Source of the DNA: Paenibacillus sp.
Lineage (GTDB): Bacteria > Bacillota > Bacilli > Paenibacillales > NBRC-103111
NCBI GenBank assembly: GCA_031180825.1
Contig: JAPSLM010000008.1
Span: 1-64,000 of the forward strand
DNA: 64,000 nucleotides
Direction of reading: 5' to 3'
Shown one piece after another: positions 40,376 through 50,105 of this stretch; within the stretch, counting starts at the first letter, position 1; each line of letters starts with the position of its first letter. The notes below the pieces were generated by a model. It was not told the origin of the DNA. It worked only from the letters and a program-made list of their open reading frames with translations, and did not search any database. Made by a program: the position numbers and the translations under genes.

Positions 40376-40822
40376 ATGGATTTCTACGATCAATTACGAG
40401 ATATGCGCAAATTGAAAGGGTTCACCATCCGTGAGCTGGCGGACCGCTCCGGCGTATCGGCGGCCTATATTTCCCAGCTGGAGAACGGCAATCGCGGGGT
40501 CCCCTCGCCCGACGTGCTCATGAAGCTGTCGGAGGGATTGAACATTCCTTATACCGAGCTGATGCAAATCGCGGGCTACCTGGAGAAAACATCCTCCGAC
40601 AAGGAGGAAGGAAGCTATATGAAGCCGCGGGTGAACCTGCGCCGTTTTTTGCGCGAGAACGACCTCATCTTCGACGGAATCGAGCTGACCGACCTGGATA
40701 AGGAATGGATTGAGCGGATGCTGACCGTCATGTTCTGGAAAGAAAAGCAGCTTCACGGCAAAGACGAGCAGACGGCGGAAAGCCCCGGGGAAGCGGTGGA
40801 ATTTTCGTACGAGCCGAAATGA
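40376..40822 (+). CDS. XRE-family HTH regulator
   Basis: A 148-residue protein with an N-terminal helix-turn-helix (LRDMRKLKGFTIRELADRSG, then VSAAYISQLENGNRGVPS; residues 6-62) and a C-terminal ~80-residue acidic part (FLRENDLIFDGIELTDLDKE) of unknown role. This arrangement is common in Bacillus and Paenibacillus lifestyle regulators. ATG 40376 is assumed; only a weak GTGGGTG lies upstream, and a start five codons earlier is possible. Repeat B supplies the promoter. Confidence 0.85.
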   Translation: MDFYDQLRDMRKLKGFTIRELADRSGVSAAYISQLENGNRGVPSPDVLMKLSEGLNIPYTELMQIAGYLEKTSSDKEEGSYMKPRVNLRRFLRENDLIFDGIELTDLDKEWIERMLTVMFWKEKQLHGKDEQTAESPGEAVEFSYEPK

Positions 40823-40834
40823 AACGCAGGAGGA

Positions 40835-40875
40835 TCCGGCTCCCGGCAGCTTCGGGGGAACCGGACTTTTTTTTT
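40835..40875 (+). terminator. Terminator of the second XRE gene
   Basis: TCCGG (40835..40839) pairs with CCGGA (40861..40865) around an inner CCCG/CGGG pairing, followed by nine Ts. Strong terminator. Confidence 0.85.
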
Positions 40876-40888
40876 CGGGAAAGAGAGG

Positions 40889-40921
40889 CAAGGACCGCTG
40901 CCATCACGCAGGCGGTCCTTG
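40889..40921. terminator. GC-rich hairpin resembling the one after the Hol-Tox gene
   Basis: A perfect 10-bp stem CAAGGACCGC (40889..40898) with GCGGTCCTTG (40912..40921). The left arm shares AAGGACCGCTG with the hairpin at 41267..41296. It lies at the 3' end of the Hfq-like fragment on the minus strand; there is no good T run on either strand. Confidence 0.5.
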
Positions 40922-40928
40922 CGTTGTT

Positions 40929-41051
40929 TCACGACGCGGATGCAATAGGCAGGCGCTTGCCGGATACGATCGTTGATACCGCGGCTTTAGTCATCAGCGT
41001 ATCTGTTCCGTTGACTTCGATCAGGATCGTGTACCGGTCCTTCGATTTCAA
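40929..41051 (-). pseudogene. Hfq-like Sm fragment, probably frameshifted
   Basis: A minus-strand frame ends at 40929 and encodes KSKDRYTILIEVNGTDTLMT and KAAVSTIVSGKRL. This matches the second half of the Hfq/Sm fold: D-x-Y-T-I-L-I-E, then the Sm2-like LMTKAAVSTI (Hfq has LIYKHAIST). No proper start is present. The preceding bases encode Sm1-like pieces in another frame (SVAIR, stop, NGVKCKAL), as if a one-base shift and a stop had broken an Hfq-like gene. A real short gene from TTG 41051 or 41087 cannot be excluded. Confidence 0.4.
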
Positions 41052-41174
41052 GTGCCTTGCATTTGACCCCGTTCTATCGTATCGCAACCGAATCTATTAC
41101 TCTATTGCCTGGATGGATAAGCTCATGTAAACTATAAATAGAAAGTATCACGTTCCGCCAACATGCGTATACTG

Positions 41175-41210
41175 AAAAAGGAATGCGGATGCCGCAAACA
41201 TCCGCATTCC
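41175..41210 (-). terminator. Terminator downstream of the Hol-Tox gene
   Basis: A perfect 12-bp stem (41180..41191 with 41199..41210) is followed on the minus strand by TTTTT (complement of 41175..41179). It lies about 85 nt after the toxin-like stop and would give the mRNA a structured 3' end. Confidence 0.75.
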
Positions 41211-41295
41211 CGCACAATAGCCGCTTCTCAGGGCGGTAGGCTTAGACAAATCGTATAAGGATCAAGAAAGGACCGCTGCTTTGACCGAGGGCGGT

Positions 41296-41382
41296 CTATT
41301 TCTTTTTGTTAAGGTACGTCAGCAAAGCCAGGATGAACATGCCGAACCCGAACATCAAGGTTAGTGCTTGGTATACCTCCAT
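41296..41382 (-). CDS. Putative holin-like toxin (Hol-Tox) peptide, 28 aa
   Basis: An ATG at 41382 with a very strong AAAGGAGGTGATGG site opens a 28-codon frame. Its product MEVYQALTLMFGFGMFILAL, ending LTYLNKKK, has the signature of Firmicute putative holin-like toxins: short polar start with VY.AL, one membrane helix, and a Lys-rich end. These belong to the TxpA/BsrG-like type I toxin-antitoxin group, in which an antisense RNA covers the 3' end of the toxin mRNA. A hairpin (41267..41296) immediately follows the stop and a strong terminator lies at 41175. I could not place an antisense promoter with confidence. Confidence 0.75.
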   Translation of the reverse strand: MEVYQALTLMFGFGMFILALLTYLNKKK

Positions 41383-41672
41383 AGGCCATCACCTCCTTTC
41401 CAGGAGGCTAGCCGACCGCCCCAAAAGCCATTCTATCGTGGTTTTTCCATTGTAACATATTATTCCATCGAACCCAAAGTAAGCTTGTCCAATCGTAAAA
41501 CCAAGCGGCCTACGGGACCGAACGGTACGGACTGCGGGACGCCGACTTCCCCTATCCCGCGCATTAGCCTACGGAATTTCAGGCTCCGCGGATTCGAACC
41601 GGGAAATATTGCAAACAGCCGCCGGATCGTTTATGATTGACATTACAGCAGGTCAAAAAAAGAGGTGATCGC
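41383..41672. other. Promoter region between Hol-Tox and TetR genes
   Basis: On the minus strand TACAAT near 41450 with a weak TTGGGT upstream could drive the Hol-Tox gene. The right half carries the TetR leader with its AGAGGTG site. No gene is seen. Confidence 0.35.
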
Positions 41673-42278
41673 TTGTCTCCGCGAACGAAAGAACAGAACG
41701 AAGAAATCCGGCTTCTCCGGATAAAGCAAATTATGCAAGCCGCGGCCGAGGTATACTTGGAGCAGGGCATTACGATGGAAATGCGCGACGTCGCAAGCAA
41801 AGCGAATCTGGGCTACGGCACCGTATACCATTATTACAAAAACAAGCACGCCCTGCTCGACGACCTGCTGTGGCAGGCGTTCCACGAAGCCAGGCAGGCG
41901 ACCGAGGAAGCGTTCGGCGCTCCGCAGCCCCCCGGCCAGCAGCTTCGCCGGTACGGCACACTCCTGCTGCGGCAATGGTTTCACGACCGGTCGGTTTATA
42001 TTTTGTACAAGATGATCTGGGAAAACTTTCAGCAGGTCCCGGGCGGCCGCTTTCAGAAGCTGTACGATCGGTTCCAGATGGAGCTGTACCGTCCGCTTGT
42101 GTCGGCGGTTGAAAAGCTCGGGGTCCAGGAGCCCGAGAAACGGGCGAATCTGCTGCTCGGCTCCATGATCGGCTGCGCCGGTTTATGGATTCATCACGGC
42201 CACGAGGAGCCGGATACCGACGATATCGCCGATTCGTTAGTCCGGAGTATCGAAAAAGAAAGGACATGGATCCGATGA
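41673..42278 (+). CDS. TetR/AcrR-family transcriptional regulator
   Basis: A 201-residue regulator with an N-terminal TetR helix-turn-helix (IKQIMQAAAEVYLEQGITME, RDVASKANLGYGTVYHYYKN; about 18-65) and a helical ligand-binding C-terminus ending SIEKERTWIR. The TTG start is chosen for the AGAGGTG site 5 nt upstream. Its stop overlaps the start of the methionine aminopeptidase gene (ATGA), so the pair is translationally coupled. The ligand and targets are not predictable. Confidence 0.85.
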   Translation: MSPRTKEQNEEIRLLRIKQIMQAAAEVYLEQGITMEMRDVASKANLGYGTVYHYYKNKHALLDDLLWQAFHEARQATEEAFGAPQPPGQQLRRYGTLLLRQWFHDRSVYILYKMIWENFQQVPGGRFQKLYDRFQMELYRPLVSAVEKLGVQEPEKRANLLLGSMIGCAGLWIHHGHEEPDTDDIADSLVRSIEKERTWIR

Positions 42279-43033
42279 TTATTTTGAAAACCAAGCAAGA
42301 AATTGAACGCATCAGGCAAGCCGGCCAGCTGGTGGCCGCTTGTCACCGGGAAATTGCCAAGCTGGTGCAGCCCGGCATAACGACGCTCGAAATCGAGGAT
42401 CTCGTCGATACGATGATCACAAAAGCTGGTGGCAGACCTTTTACCAAAGGCTACAAAGGGTATAAGTACGCCACCTGCGCATCCGTTAACGACGTGATCG
42501 CCCACGGGTTCCCCAGCCGCACGCCTCTTCGGGAAGGCGACATCGTCACCATCGACATCGTCGCGGAAGTCGACGGCTGGCTGGGCGATTCCGCCTGGTG
42601 CTACGCGGTGGGCTCCATCTCCGACGAAGCCCGGCGGCTGATGGACGTAACCAAGCAATGCCTCGACCTCGGCATCGCCCAAGCCTTCGCCGGCAACCGT
42701 CTCGGGGACATTACGCACGCGATTCAATTCCATGCGGAGCGGAACGGCTACTCCGTCGTGCGCGACCTGCTTGCCCACGGTATCGGCCGGGATCTGCACG
42801 AAGAGCCCAACTACGTACATGTCGGCCTGCCTGGCAGAGGCGTACGCCTGAAGGAAGGCATGGTGTTTACGATCGAGCCGATGATCAATGCCGGTACGCA
42901 CCATATGTACGTCGAAGCGGACGGCTGGACGGCCCGAACGGCTGACGGACGGCTATCCGCCCAATACGAGCATACGATCGCCATCACCGAAAACGGTCCG
43001 CTGCTGCTCACCGACCAAGGTACGGCTCACTGA
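42275..43033 (+). CDS. map: Methionine aminopeptidase, type I
   Basis: Removes the initiator methionine from new proteins. The 252-residue product has all five metal ligands in expected blocks: TIDIVAEVDGWLGDSAW (two Asp, about 95-110), HGIGRDLHEEPNYVHVG (His), MVFTIEPMINAG (Glu) and SAQYEHTIAITENG (Glu). ATG 42275 overlaps the tetR stop and has AAAGGA 10 nt upstream; the frame is open further left inside tetR. A second map gene is expected near the ribosomal-protein operon, so this is probably the accessory copy (MapB-like). Confidence 0.92.
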   Translation: MIILKTKQEIERIRQAGQLVAACHREIAKLVQPGITTLEIEDLVDTMITKAGGRPFTKGYKGYKYATCASVNDVIAHGFPSRTPLREGDIVTIDIVAEVDGWLGDSAWCYAVGSISDEARRLMDVTKQCLDLGIAQAFAGNRLGDITHAIQFHAERNGYSVVRDLLAHGIGRDLHEEPNYVHVGLPGRGVRLKEGMVFTIEPMINAGTHHMYVEADGWTARTADGRLSAQYEHTIAITENGPLLLTDQGTAH

Positions 43034-45279
<2,246 letters not shown>

Positions 45280-45298
45280 TTATAACGCGCAAGCCAAA

Positions 45299-45338
45299 GG
45301 GCTGCTCCCATTCGCACAGCCGAATGAGGGGGCAGCCC
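45299..45338. terminator. Long hairpin between protease gene and queC
   Basis: GGGCTGCTCCCATTCG (45299..45314) pairs with CGAATGAGGGGGCAGCCC (45321..45338) with a two-base bulge. It lies between two convergent genes. T runs on both sides are poor, so it may be a transcript-end stabiliser as well as a terminator. Confidence 0.65.
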
Positions 45339-45346
45339 CTGAATTC

Positions 45347-46030
45347 TTATTGATATGGTATCGGATCGGCCGTTCCCGCTTCGTCGAAGCCCTTTAAGCG
45401 CAGGCGGCAGCTGTCGCACACGCCGCACGCTTCCTCCTGCCCGTTGTAGCAGGAGGTCGTCAGATGATACGGTACGCCGAGTCGCATCCCTTCGCGAACA
45501 ATCTCGGCTTTCGTCCAATGGATGAGCGGCGTTTCGATGCGGATCGGGCCGCCTTCCACGCCGACACGCGTCGCCAGCGCCATCACTTCCTCCACCTTCC
45601 GGATAAATTCCGGGCGGCAGTCCGGGTACCCGCTGTAATCAAGCGCATTGACACCGATATAGATCGCTTCTGCTCCGATCGTTTCCGCGTAGGACGTCGC
45701 GATCGAGAGGAACAGCAGATTGCGGCCCGGCACGTACGTCACGGGAATATCCGAATCGACCGCTCCGCTCTCGCCGGCCGGCGGAACCTCAATCGATTCA
45801 TCGGTCAAGGCGCTGCCTCCGAACTCTTTCAAGAAGCCGAGCGCAATCACTTTATGACGGTTCGCCGTCTTGTAAAATTCGGCCACCTGCCGGGCGTTGT
45901 CGATCTCGCGCCTTTGGCGCTGCCCGTAATCGAACGTGATCGGGTAAACGTCATACCCGGCGTCCCGAGCAATCCCCATACAGGTTGTGCTGTCCAGCCC
46001 CCCGCTCAAAATTACGACTGCTTTTTTCAT
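45347..46030 (-). CDS. queC: 7-cyano-7-deazaguanine (preQ0) synthase
   Basis: Converts 7-carboxy-7-deazaguanine to preQ0 with ATP and ammonia in queuosine synthesis. The 227-residue product has the PP-loop VVILSGGLDSTTCMG (5-19), FDYGQRQRREI, VPGRNLLFLS and the zinc site SCYNGQEEACGVCDSCRLR (about 190-208). AAGGTGG precedes the ATG. It is last in queD-queE-queC; queF is not present here. Confidence 0.96.
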   Translation of the reverse strand: MKKAVVILSGGLDSTTCMGIARDAGYDVYPITFDYGQRQRREIDNARQVAEFYKTANRHKVIALGFLKEFGGSALTDESIEVPPAGESGAVDSDIPVTYVPGRNLLFLSIATSYAETIGAEAIYIGVNALDYSGYPDCRPEFIRKVEEVMALATRVGVEGGPIRIETPLIHWTKAEIVREGMRLGVPYHLTTSCYNGQEEACGVCDSCRLRLKGFDEAGTADPIPYQ

Positions 46031-46052
46031 CGTTCCACCTTCATTCGTATGG

Positions 46053-46727
46053 TTATACCCCGCGGGCCGCAGGGTCCCAAATGATTTTATGCATCTGCAT
46101 GTTCAGCTTCACCCGGGACAAGCCGTGCTCCAGCATCAAACCAACCAGCTTGGCCGGAGGCATCGTTTCCCAGACCGGGCTGAACAGCGGCAGCGCGCGG
46201 ATCGGGTACGCTTCGAGCAGCGCCTTGGCCGCATGAAAATCCCGCTCGCTCCCGATCACGAACTTCAATTCGTCCTGCGGGCGCAGCTTCGCAAGGTTCG
46301 CCGTGATCATCCGTTCCTCTTCGCCCGAATCGGGCAGCTTGTAGTCCATAATGTAACGGACAACGGGCGATTCGATCCGCTCCAGAAAAGGCGTCAGGTC
46401 GATGGCGCCGTTCGTCTCGATATGCAGATCGTCGTAGCGGCCGGTTGCAACCAGCGCCTCGATGAGCGCCGCGGATTTATCGCCGTACAGGAGCGGCTCG
46501 CCCCCGGTCAGACAGACGTGCCGCGAACGGTAACGCCCTGCCTCGGCTGCGATCTCCTCGATCGTCATCGTAAATTCGGCCTCGGCCGGCGGATAGCTGT
46601 ACTTGGTATCGCACCACGTGCAGCGCAGATTGCAGCCGAATAGCCTTACGAACACGGTCGGAAAACCGGCCCGCGTGCCTTCTCCCTCGACCGTCTCGAA
46701 AATCTCCACCATCGGCAGCCGGATCAT
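46053..46727 (-). CDS. queE: 7-carboxy-7-deazaguanine synthase (radical SAM)
   Basis: Radical-SAM enzyme that contracts 6-carboxy-tetrahydropterin to CDG. The 224-residue product shows the early VEGEGTRAGFPTVFVRLFGC and the cluster-binding CNLRCTWCDTKY (Cys at about 32, 36, 39), then CLTGGEPLLYGD and HIETNGAIDL. The start ATG overlaps the queD stop (ATGA), so the two are coupled. Confidence 0.95.
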   Translation of the reverse strand: MIRLPMVEIFETVEGEGTRAGFPTVFVRLFGCNLRCTWCDTKYSYPPAEAEFTMTIEEIAAEAGRYRSRHVCLTGGEPLLYGDKSAALIEALVATGRYDDLHIETNGAIDLTPFLERIESPVVRYIMDYKLPDSGEEERMITANLAKLRPQDELKFVIGSERDFHAAKALLEAYPIRALPLFSPVWETMPPAKLVGLMLEHGLSRVKLNMQMHKIIWDPAARGV

Positions 46728-47200
46728 GCCGGATCATCTCCCATCAATCGTGCCGTGACGGCTGCATAGCTGGTCGGCGTCTCCCACAGGCGGACTTCCT
46801 CCAGCCGCACCGCCGGGTACAGCCCTTCGCTTCGCAGCGCGTCCCGCAGCTGCTCGTACATCCAGACGACCATGTTTTCGGCGGTCGTATTCATCGGCGG
46901 CAGCACTTCGTTCAGGTAACGGTGATCCAGCCGGTCGATGATGCGCTCTTTGGCAATTCGTTTGATATCCGCAAAATCGATCGTAATGCCCCGGTCGTCG
47001 ACCTTGCCGCGCATCACGACCTGAAGTTTATACGTATGCCCGTGCAGGCTTTTGCATTTGCCCTCGTAGCAGTGCAAATGATGGGCGCTGTCAAACGTAA
47101 ATTCCTTGGAGACGAGCACTTCCCTGTCGTGGTATTTCAGCTCGCTCCGCTGAATGTCTTCGCCTAACGTTTGTACTTTTTTCGGAATTTCATAAGTCAT
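46724..47200 (-). CDS. queD: 6-carboxy-5,6,7,8-tetrahydropterin synthase
   Basis: Makes 6-carboxytetrahydropterin from dihydroneopterin triphosphate. The 158-residue protein has the three zinc histidines in FDSAHHLHCYEGKCKSLHGH (His at about 38, 50 and 52), the catalytic Cys in EGKCKSLH and the Asp-His pair in DRLDHRYLNE. An extra ~25 N-terminal residues precede the core compared with the shortest homologues. ATG 47200 has GAGAGGTGAA upstream. First gene of the que operon. Confidence 0.94.
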   Translation of the reverse strand: MTYEIPKKVQTLGEDIQRSELKYHDREVLVSKEFTFDSAHHLHCYEGKCKSLHGHTYKLQVVMRGKVDDRGITIDFADIKRIAKERIIDRLDHRYLNEVLPPMNTTAENMVVWMYEQLRDALRSEGLYPAVRLEEVRLWETPTSYAAVTARLMGDDPA

Positions 47201-47230
47201 TCTATTCACCTCTCCCAAAAGGACCAAACA

Positions 47231-47260
47231 ATTATAGCATGCCGTCTTGGCTTCTCACAA
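47231..47260 (-). promoter_or_regulatory. Promoter of queD-queE-queC
   Basis: On the minus strand TTGTGA (complement of 47255..47260), an 18-bp spacer and TATAAT (complement of 47231..47236) lie 31 bp before the queD start. The leader is too short for a preQ1 riboswitch. Confidence 0.6.
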
Positions 47261-47320
47261 TATGGCGAAGCTTGTATAATGTAGGATACCGAAGCCATTA
47301 AAGGAGTTCGACATGTCTCT

Positions 47321-48709
47321 ATGATCCGTTTACCCGAAGCTTATATCCAACAAATGCAAATGCAGCTTCGAGAGAGCGCCGAAGCGTTCCTGCGAAGCTA
47401 TGAACAGCCCCGAACACAAGGCTTGCGAGTGAATCCCGCCAAAATCGATCCGAGCAACGCCGCCCCCGTTATGGAGCGTCTGCGCGGCACGTTCGGGCTG
47501 GAACCCGTCCCCTGGTGCAAGACAGGCTTTTATTACCGGGAAGAAACCAAGCCCGGAAAGCATCCTTACCACGCGGCAGGCCTGTACTATATCCAAGAGC
47601 CGTCCGCCATGTCCGCGGTTGAGCTGCTGGACCCCAAGCCGGGAGACGCCGTGCTCGACCTCGCCGCCGCGCCGGGCGGCAAATCGACGCATATCGCCGG
47701 GAAGCTGGCGGGCCAAGGGCTGCTGATCAGCAATGAAATCCATCCTGTCCGCGCGAAGAGCTTATCCGAAAATATCGAGCGGATGGGCGTCACGAACGCC
47801 GTCGTCGTCAGCGCTTCGCCGCAGCAGCTAGCCGAGCGGTTCCCCCGCTTTTTCGATAAAATCATGGTCGACGCTCCCTGCTCGGGAGAAGGCATGTTCC
47901 GCAAAGACCCGGAGGCGATCGCCGAATGGTCCCCGGCTCACGTCGAGATGTGCGCGGCGCGGCAGCTCGACATTCTGCAATCGGCGGTGACGATGCTGAA
48001 GCCGGGCGGACGGCTCGCCTATTCCACCTGCACGTTCAACGAGCAGGAGAACGAGCGCACCGTTCACGAGCTGCTCCGCGAATATCCGCAGCTGCGGCTC
48101 GAACGGACGGAGCGGATATGGCCGCACCTGCACCGCGGCGAAGGGCATTTTGTCGCGATCCTGCAGCTGGAAGGGACGCCGGAGGAGCCGCACGCCGCCA
48201 TGAAGGGCTTCGCAGCCCCGCGTACGCGTCAAGCGGGGAAAGCGAAGCGCGGCGCCGGACGGCCCGAGGAGGCCGCCATGCGGCTGTTCCGGCGGTTCGC
48301 CGAGGAGGCGCTTGCTGCGGAATTCGAGCTTCCGCCGGGCGAACCGGTCTTGTTCGGCGAGCAGCTCTACCTGCTGCCCGCGCCAGCCGGCATCCCGTTC
48401 GGAAGCGCGATGCTTCAAGGGCTTAAGACGCTTCGCCCCGGCCTTCACCTCGCCGAGGTGAAGAAAGACCGTGCCGAGCCGGCGCATGCTTTGGCCCTGG
48501 CGCTGACGCAAGCCGGCCAAGCCCGGCTTGCGGTCCATCTGACTGCGGGGAGCGGCGAAGCGGAACGTTACCTCCGGGGCGAGACCGTGGACGGTTCCGA
48601 AGCGCGCAGCGGCTGGACGCTGATCGCCGTAGACGGCTTCCCGCTCGGCTGGGGCAAGCAATCCGGAACCCAGGTCAAAAACCATTATCCGAAAGGTTTG
48701 CGCCGATAG
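47321..48709 (+). CDS. rsmF: rRNA (cytosine-C5)-methyltransferase, RsmF/YebU-like
   Basis: A SAM-dependent m5C methyltransferase of the NOL1/NOP2/Sun group acting on rRNA. Residues 1-70 are the N-terminal RNA-binding part. The Rossmann domain has VLDLAAAPGGKSTHIA (about 110), MVDAPCSGEGMFRKDP (catalytic-pair Cys, about 185) and YSTCTFNEQENE (second Cys, about 235). The C-terminal 180 residues form the RsmF-type PUA-like extension (ending GTQVKNHYPKGLRR). The ATG lies 14 nt after AAAGGAG; between them a three-codon ATG-TCT-CTA-TGA reading overlaps the start by one or two bases. Confidence 0.88.
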   Translation: MIRLPEAYIQQMQMQLRESAEAFLRSYEQPRTQGLRVNPAKIDPSNAAPVMERLRGTFGLEPVPWCKTGFYYREETKPGKHPYHAAGLYYIQEPSAMSAVELLDPKPGDAVLDLAAAPGGKSTHIAGKLAGQGLLISNEIHPVRAKSLSENIERMGVTNAVVVSASPQQLAERFPRFFDKIMVDAPCSGEGMFRKDPEAIAEWSPAHVEMCAARQLDILQSAVTMLKPGGRLAYSTCTFNEQENERTVHELLREYPQLRLERTERIWPHLHRGEGHFVAILQLEGTPEEPHAAMKGFAAPRTRQAGKAKRGAGRPEEAAMRLFRRFAEEALAAEFELPPGEPVLFGEQLYLLPAPAGIPFGSAMLQGLKTLRPGLHLAEVKKDRAEPAHALALALTQAGQARLAVHLTAGSGEAERYLRGETVDGSEARSGWTLIAVDGFPLGWGKQSGTQVKNHYPKGLRR

Positions 48710-48746
48710 CCACTGCCTCCATTAAATAGCAGCTTTTACGAAAAAC

Positions 48747-48804
48747 AGACTGTCCCCCGCATGGGCGGATTGATCACCCGATCCATCATGGCGAAGGACA
48801 GTCT
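48747..48804. terminator. Bidirectional terminator between rsmF and the DMT gene
   Basis: AGACTGTCC (48747..48755) pairs with GGACAGTCT (48796..48804) around a 40-nt structured loop. T-rich tails follow in both directions (CTTTTATT and TTTTTCG). Confidence 0.7.
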
Positions 48805-48807
48805 CTT

Positions 48808-49755
48808 TTATTCGCTTTGACGCGAAAGACCGAACAAAGCGACCCATATAATGACGAAGCCGACCAATTGGTCCGGCGTGACGGCTTGTTCGAAGACAAG
48901 CCAGTTGATCAGCAAGCCGACCGCCGGAAAAGACAGCTCCGCCAGCGTCGCATAGGAAGCTTTCGTATCAGTCAATCCCCGGTAGTAAAGCAGCAGGCTC
49001 AGCAGCCCCGGAATGAATGCGCCCAGCACCAGATTAACGGCCGCCTCGCCCCAGGCCACCGAATGCGCAGGCGGAACGATCGACATCCCTTCGCCAGCCG
49101 ACAAAGCCAAAAGCAGCGGCAGCGCCAGCAGGAAACGGAGGGCCGTCACCGTCTCGAACTTCATTTGCCCGAGCACCAGCCTTCCCATCACGGTCGAGCC
49201 GCCCCACAACGCAGCCGCCCCGATGGAGAGCAAGCCGCTCCAGGTCGCGATATCGCCCCAATGCCCGATCGGCAGCTTCCAGCCGAACGTCAGCAGATAG
49301 GTGCCGAGCAAGGCAAAAATCAAAAGTAGTGAAAAGCGCCTCGGCAAGCTTTCTTTCAGCACGATCCGGGCCAGTATGATCGCAAACAGCGGCTGCAGCT
49401 TTTGCAGCAGCAGCACGGCATTCGGATTGCCGTGGGCAAAGGCGGATGTAAACAAAATCGTCGCCAGGGCCGAGCCGCCCCACGAGATGAACAGCAGGGC
49501 CATGAGATGGCGCAGCTTCAAGCCCCGCAGTTCCTGCCTGTGCAGCCAGACGACGGGCAAGGCGTAGACGAGCAGCAGCACATGCTCGATCAAAACAATT
49601 TGCGTAGAAGTAAACGATTCAAGCAGCAGCTTACGGAATAAAGGATCGACGCCCCATAGCGCCGAGCCGAGCACGACCAGCCATAGTCCGCTCCGTACGC
49701 TCGCTTTGGCCGCGGCAGCACGGCCGTTTAATCCGACAGCAGTCACTCTGTCCAT
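48808..49755 (-). CDS. EamA/DMT transporter under FMN riboswitch, probable flavin transporter
   Basis: A 315-residue carrier with about ten membrane helices in two EamA repeats (first opens LWLVVLGSALWGVDPLFRKL; second ATWSGLLSIGAAALWGGSTV). The ATG at 49755 has GGGAGG 9 nt upstream. The transcript leader carries a complete FMN riboswitch and an adjacent hairpin, so expression should fall when FMN is abundant. DMT carriers under FMN riboswitches have been linked to riboflavin uptake in other bacteria; that is the best assignment here. Sequence alone would give only 'DMT transporter'. Confidence 0.8.
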   Translation of the reverse strand: MDRVTAVGLNGRAAAAKASVRSGLWLVVLGSALWGVDPLFRKLLLESFTSTQIVLIEHVLLLVYALPVVWLHRQELRGLKLRHLMALLFISWGGSALATILFTSAFAHGNPNAVLLLQKLQPLFAIILARIVLKESLPRRFSLLLIFALLGTYLLTFGWKLPIGHWGDIATWSGLLSIGAAALWGGSTVMGRLVLGQMKFETVTALRFLLALPLLLALSAGEGMSIVPPAHSVAWGEAAVNLVLGAFIPGLLSLLLYYRGLTDTKASYATLAELSFPAVGLLINWLVFEQAVTPDQLVGFVIIWVALFGLSRQSE

Positions 49756-49805
49756 ATTCAACAACCTCCCGAGGTGTTTGAACAGGACCCTTCGAAAAGA
49801 AGTCA

Positions 49806-49833
49806 GCCCCGCTATCGGTTAAGATAACGGGGC
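49806..49833 (-). terminator. Terminator in the FMN riboswitch expression platform
   Basis: GCCCCGCTATC (49806..49816) pairs with GATAACGGGGC (49823..49833), one mismatch, loop TTAACC-like. On the minus strand it is followed by TGACTTCTTTT. Placed between aptamer and gene, it is the likely OFF-state terminator. Confidence 0.6.
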
Positions 49834-49899
49834 ATGTGCAAATAAGCTCACCCTGTGCCGTTTTTTGACAAACGATTCAGACCGGGTTGCCTACTTTGT

Positions 49900-50046
49900 G
49901 ACCTTCTCCCATCCGGACTATACCGTCGGCCTTGGAATTGCACCAAGTCAGTCGTCTGTTCCGCTGCGGAAATCGACGAGTCGCGGGCTTAGGCTCCGAA
50001 CGAGCCTTCACCGCCGGTCGGGATTTTCACCCTGCCCCGAAGGTCC
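49900..50046 (-). ncRNA. FMN riboswitch (RFN element)
   Basis: On the minus strand the hallmark blocks of the RFN element appear in order: GGGGCAGGGTGAAAATCCC, GACCGGCGGT, AGCCCGCGA, then a variable arm, GGTGCAATTCC, GCCGACGGTATAGTCCGGA and TGGGAGAAGGT. The 5' ACCTTC and 3' GAAGGT form P1. All six helices can be placed by eye. It binds FMN and controls the DMT transporter gene downstream. Confidence 0.96.
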
Positions 50047-50105
50047 TAATTCAATTAGAAAGCATTTTATCATATGCTTTTCGCTTTCAGCAAGCCTTTA
50101 TACCA

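Noticed and set aside
47201..47270. preQ1 riboswitch upstream of queD
   Set aside because: The leader is only about 25 nt from the predicted start site and lacks the preQ1 motif.
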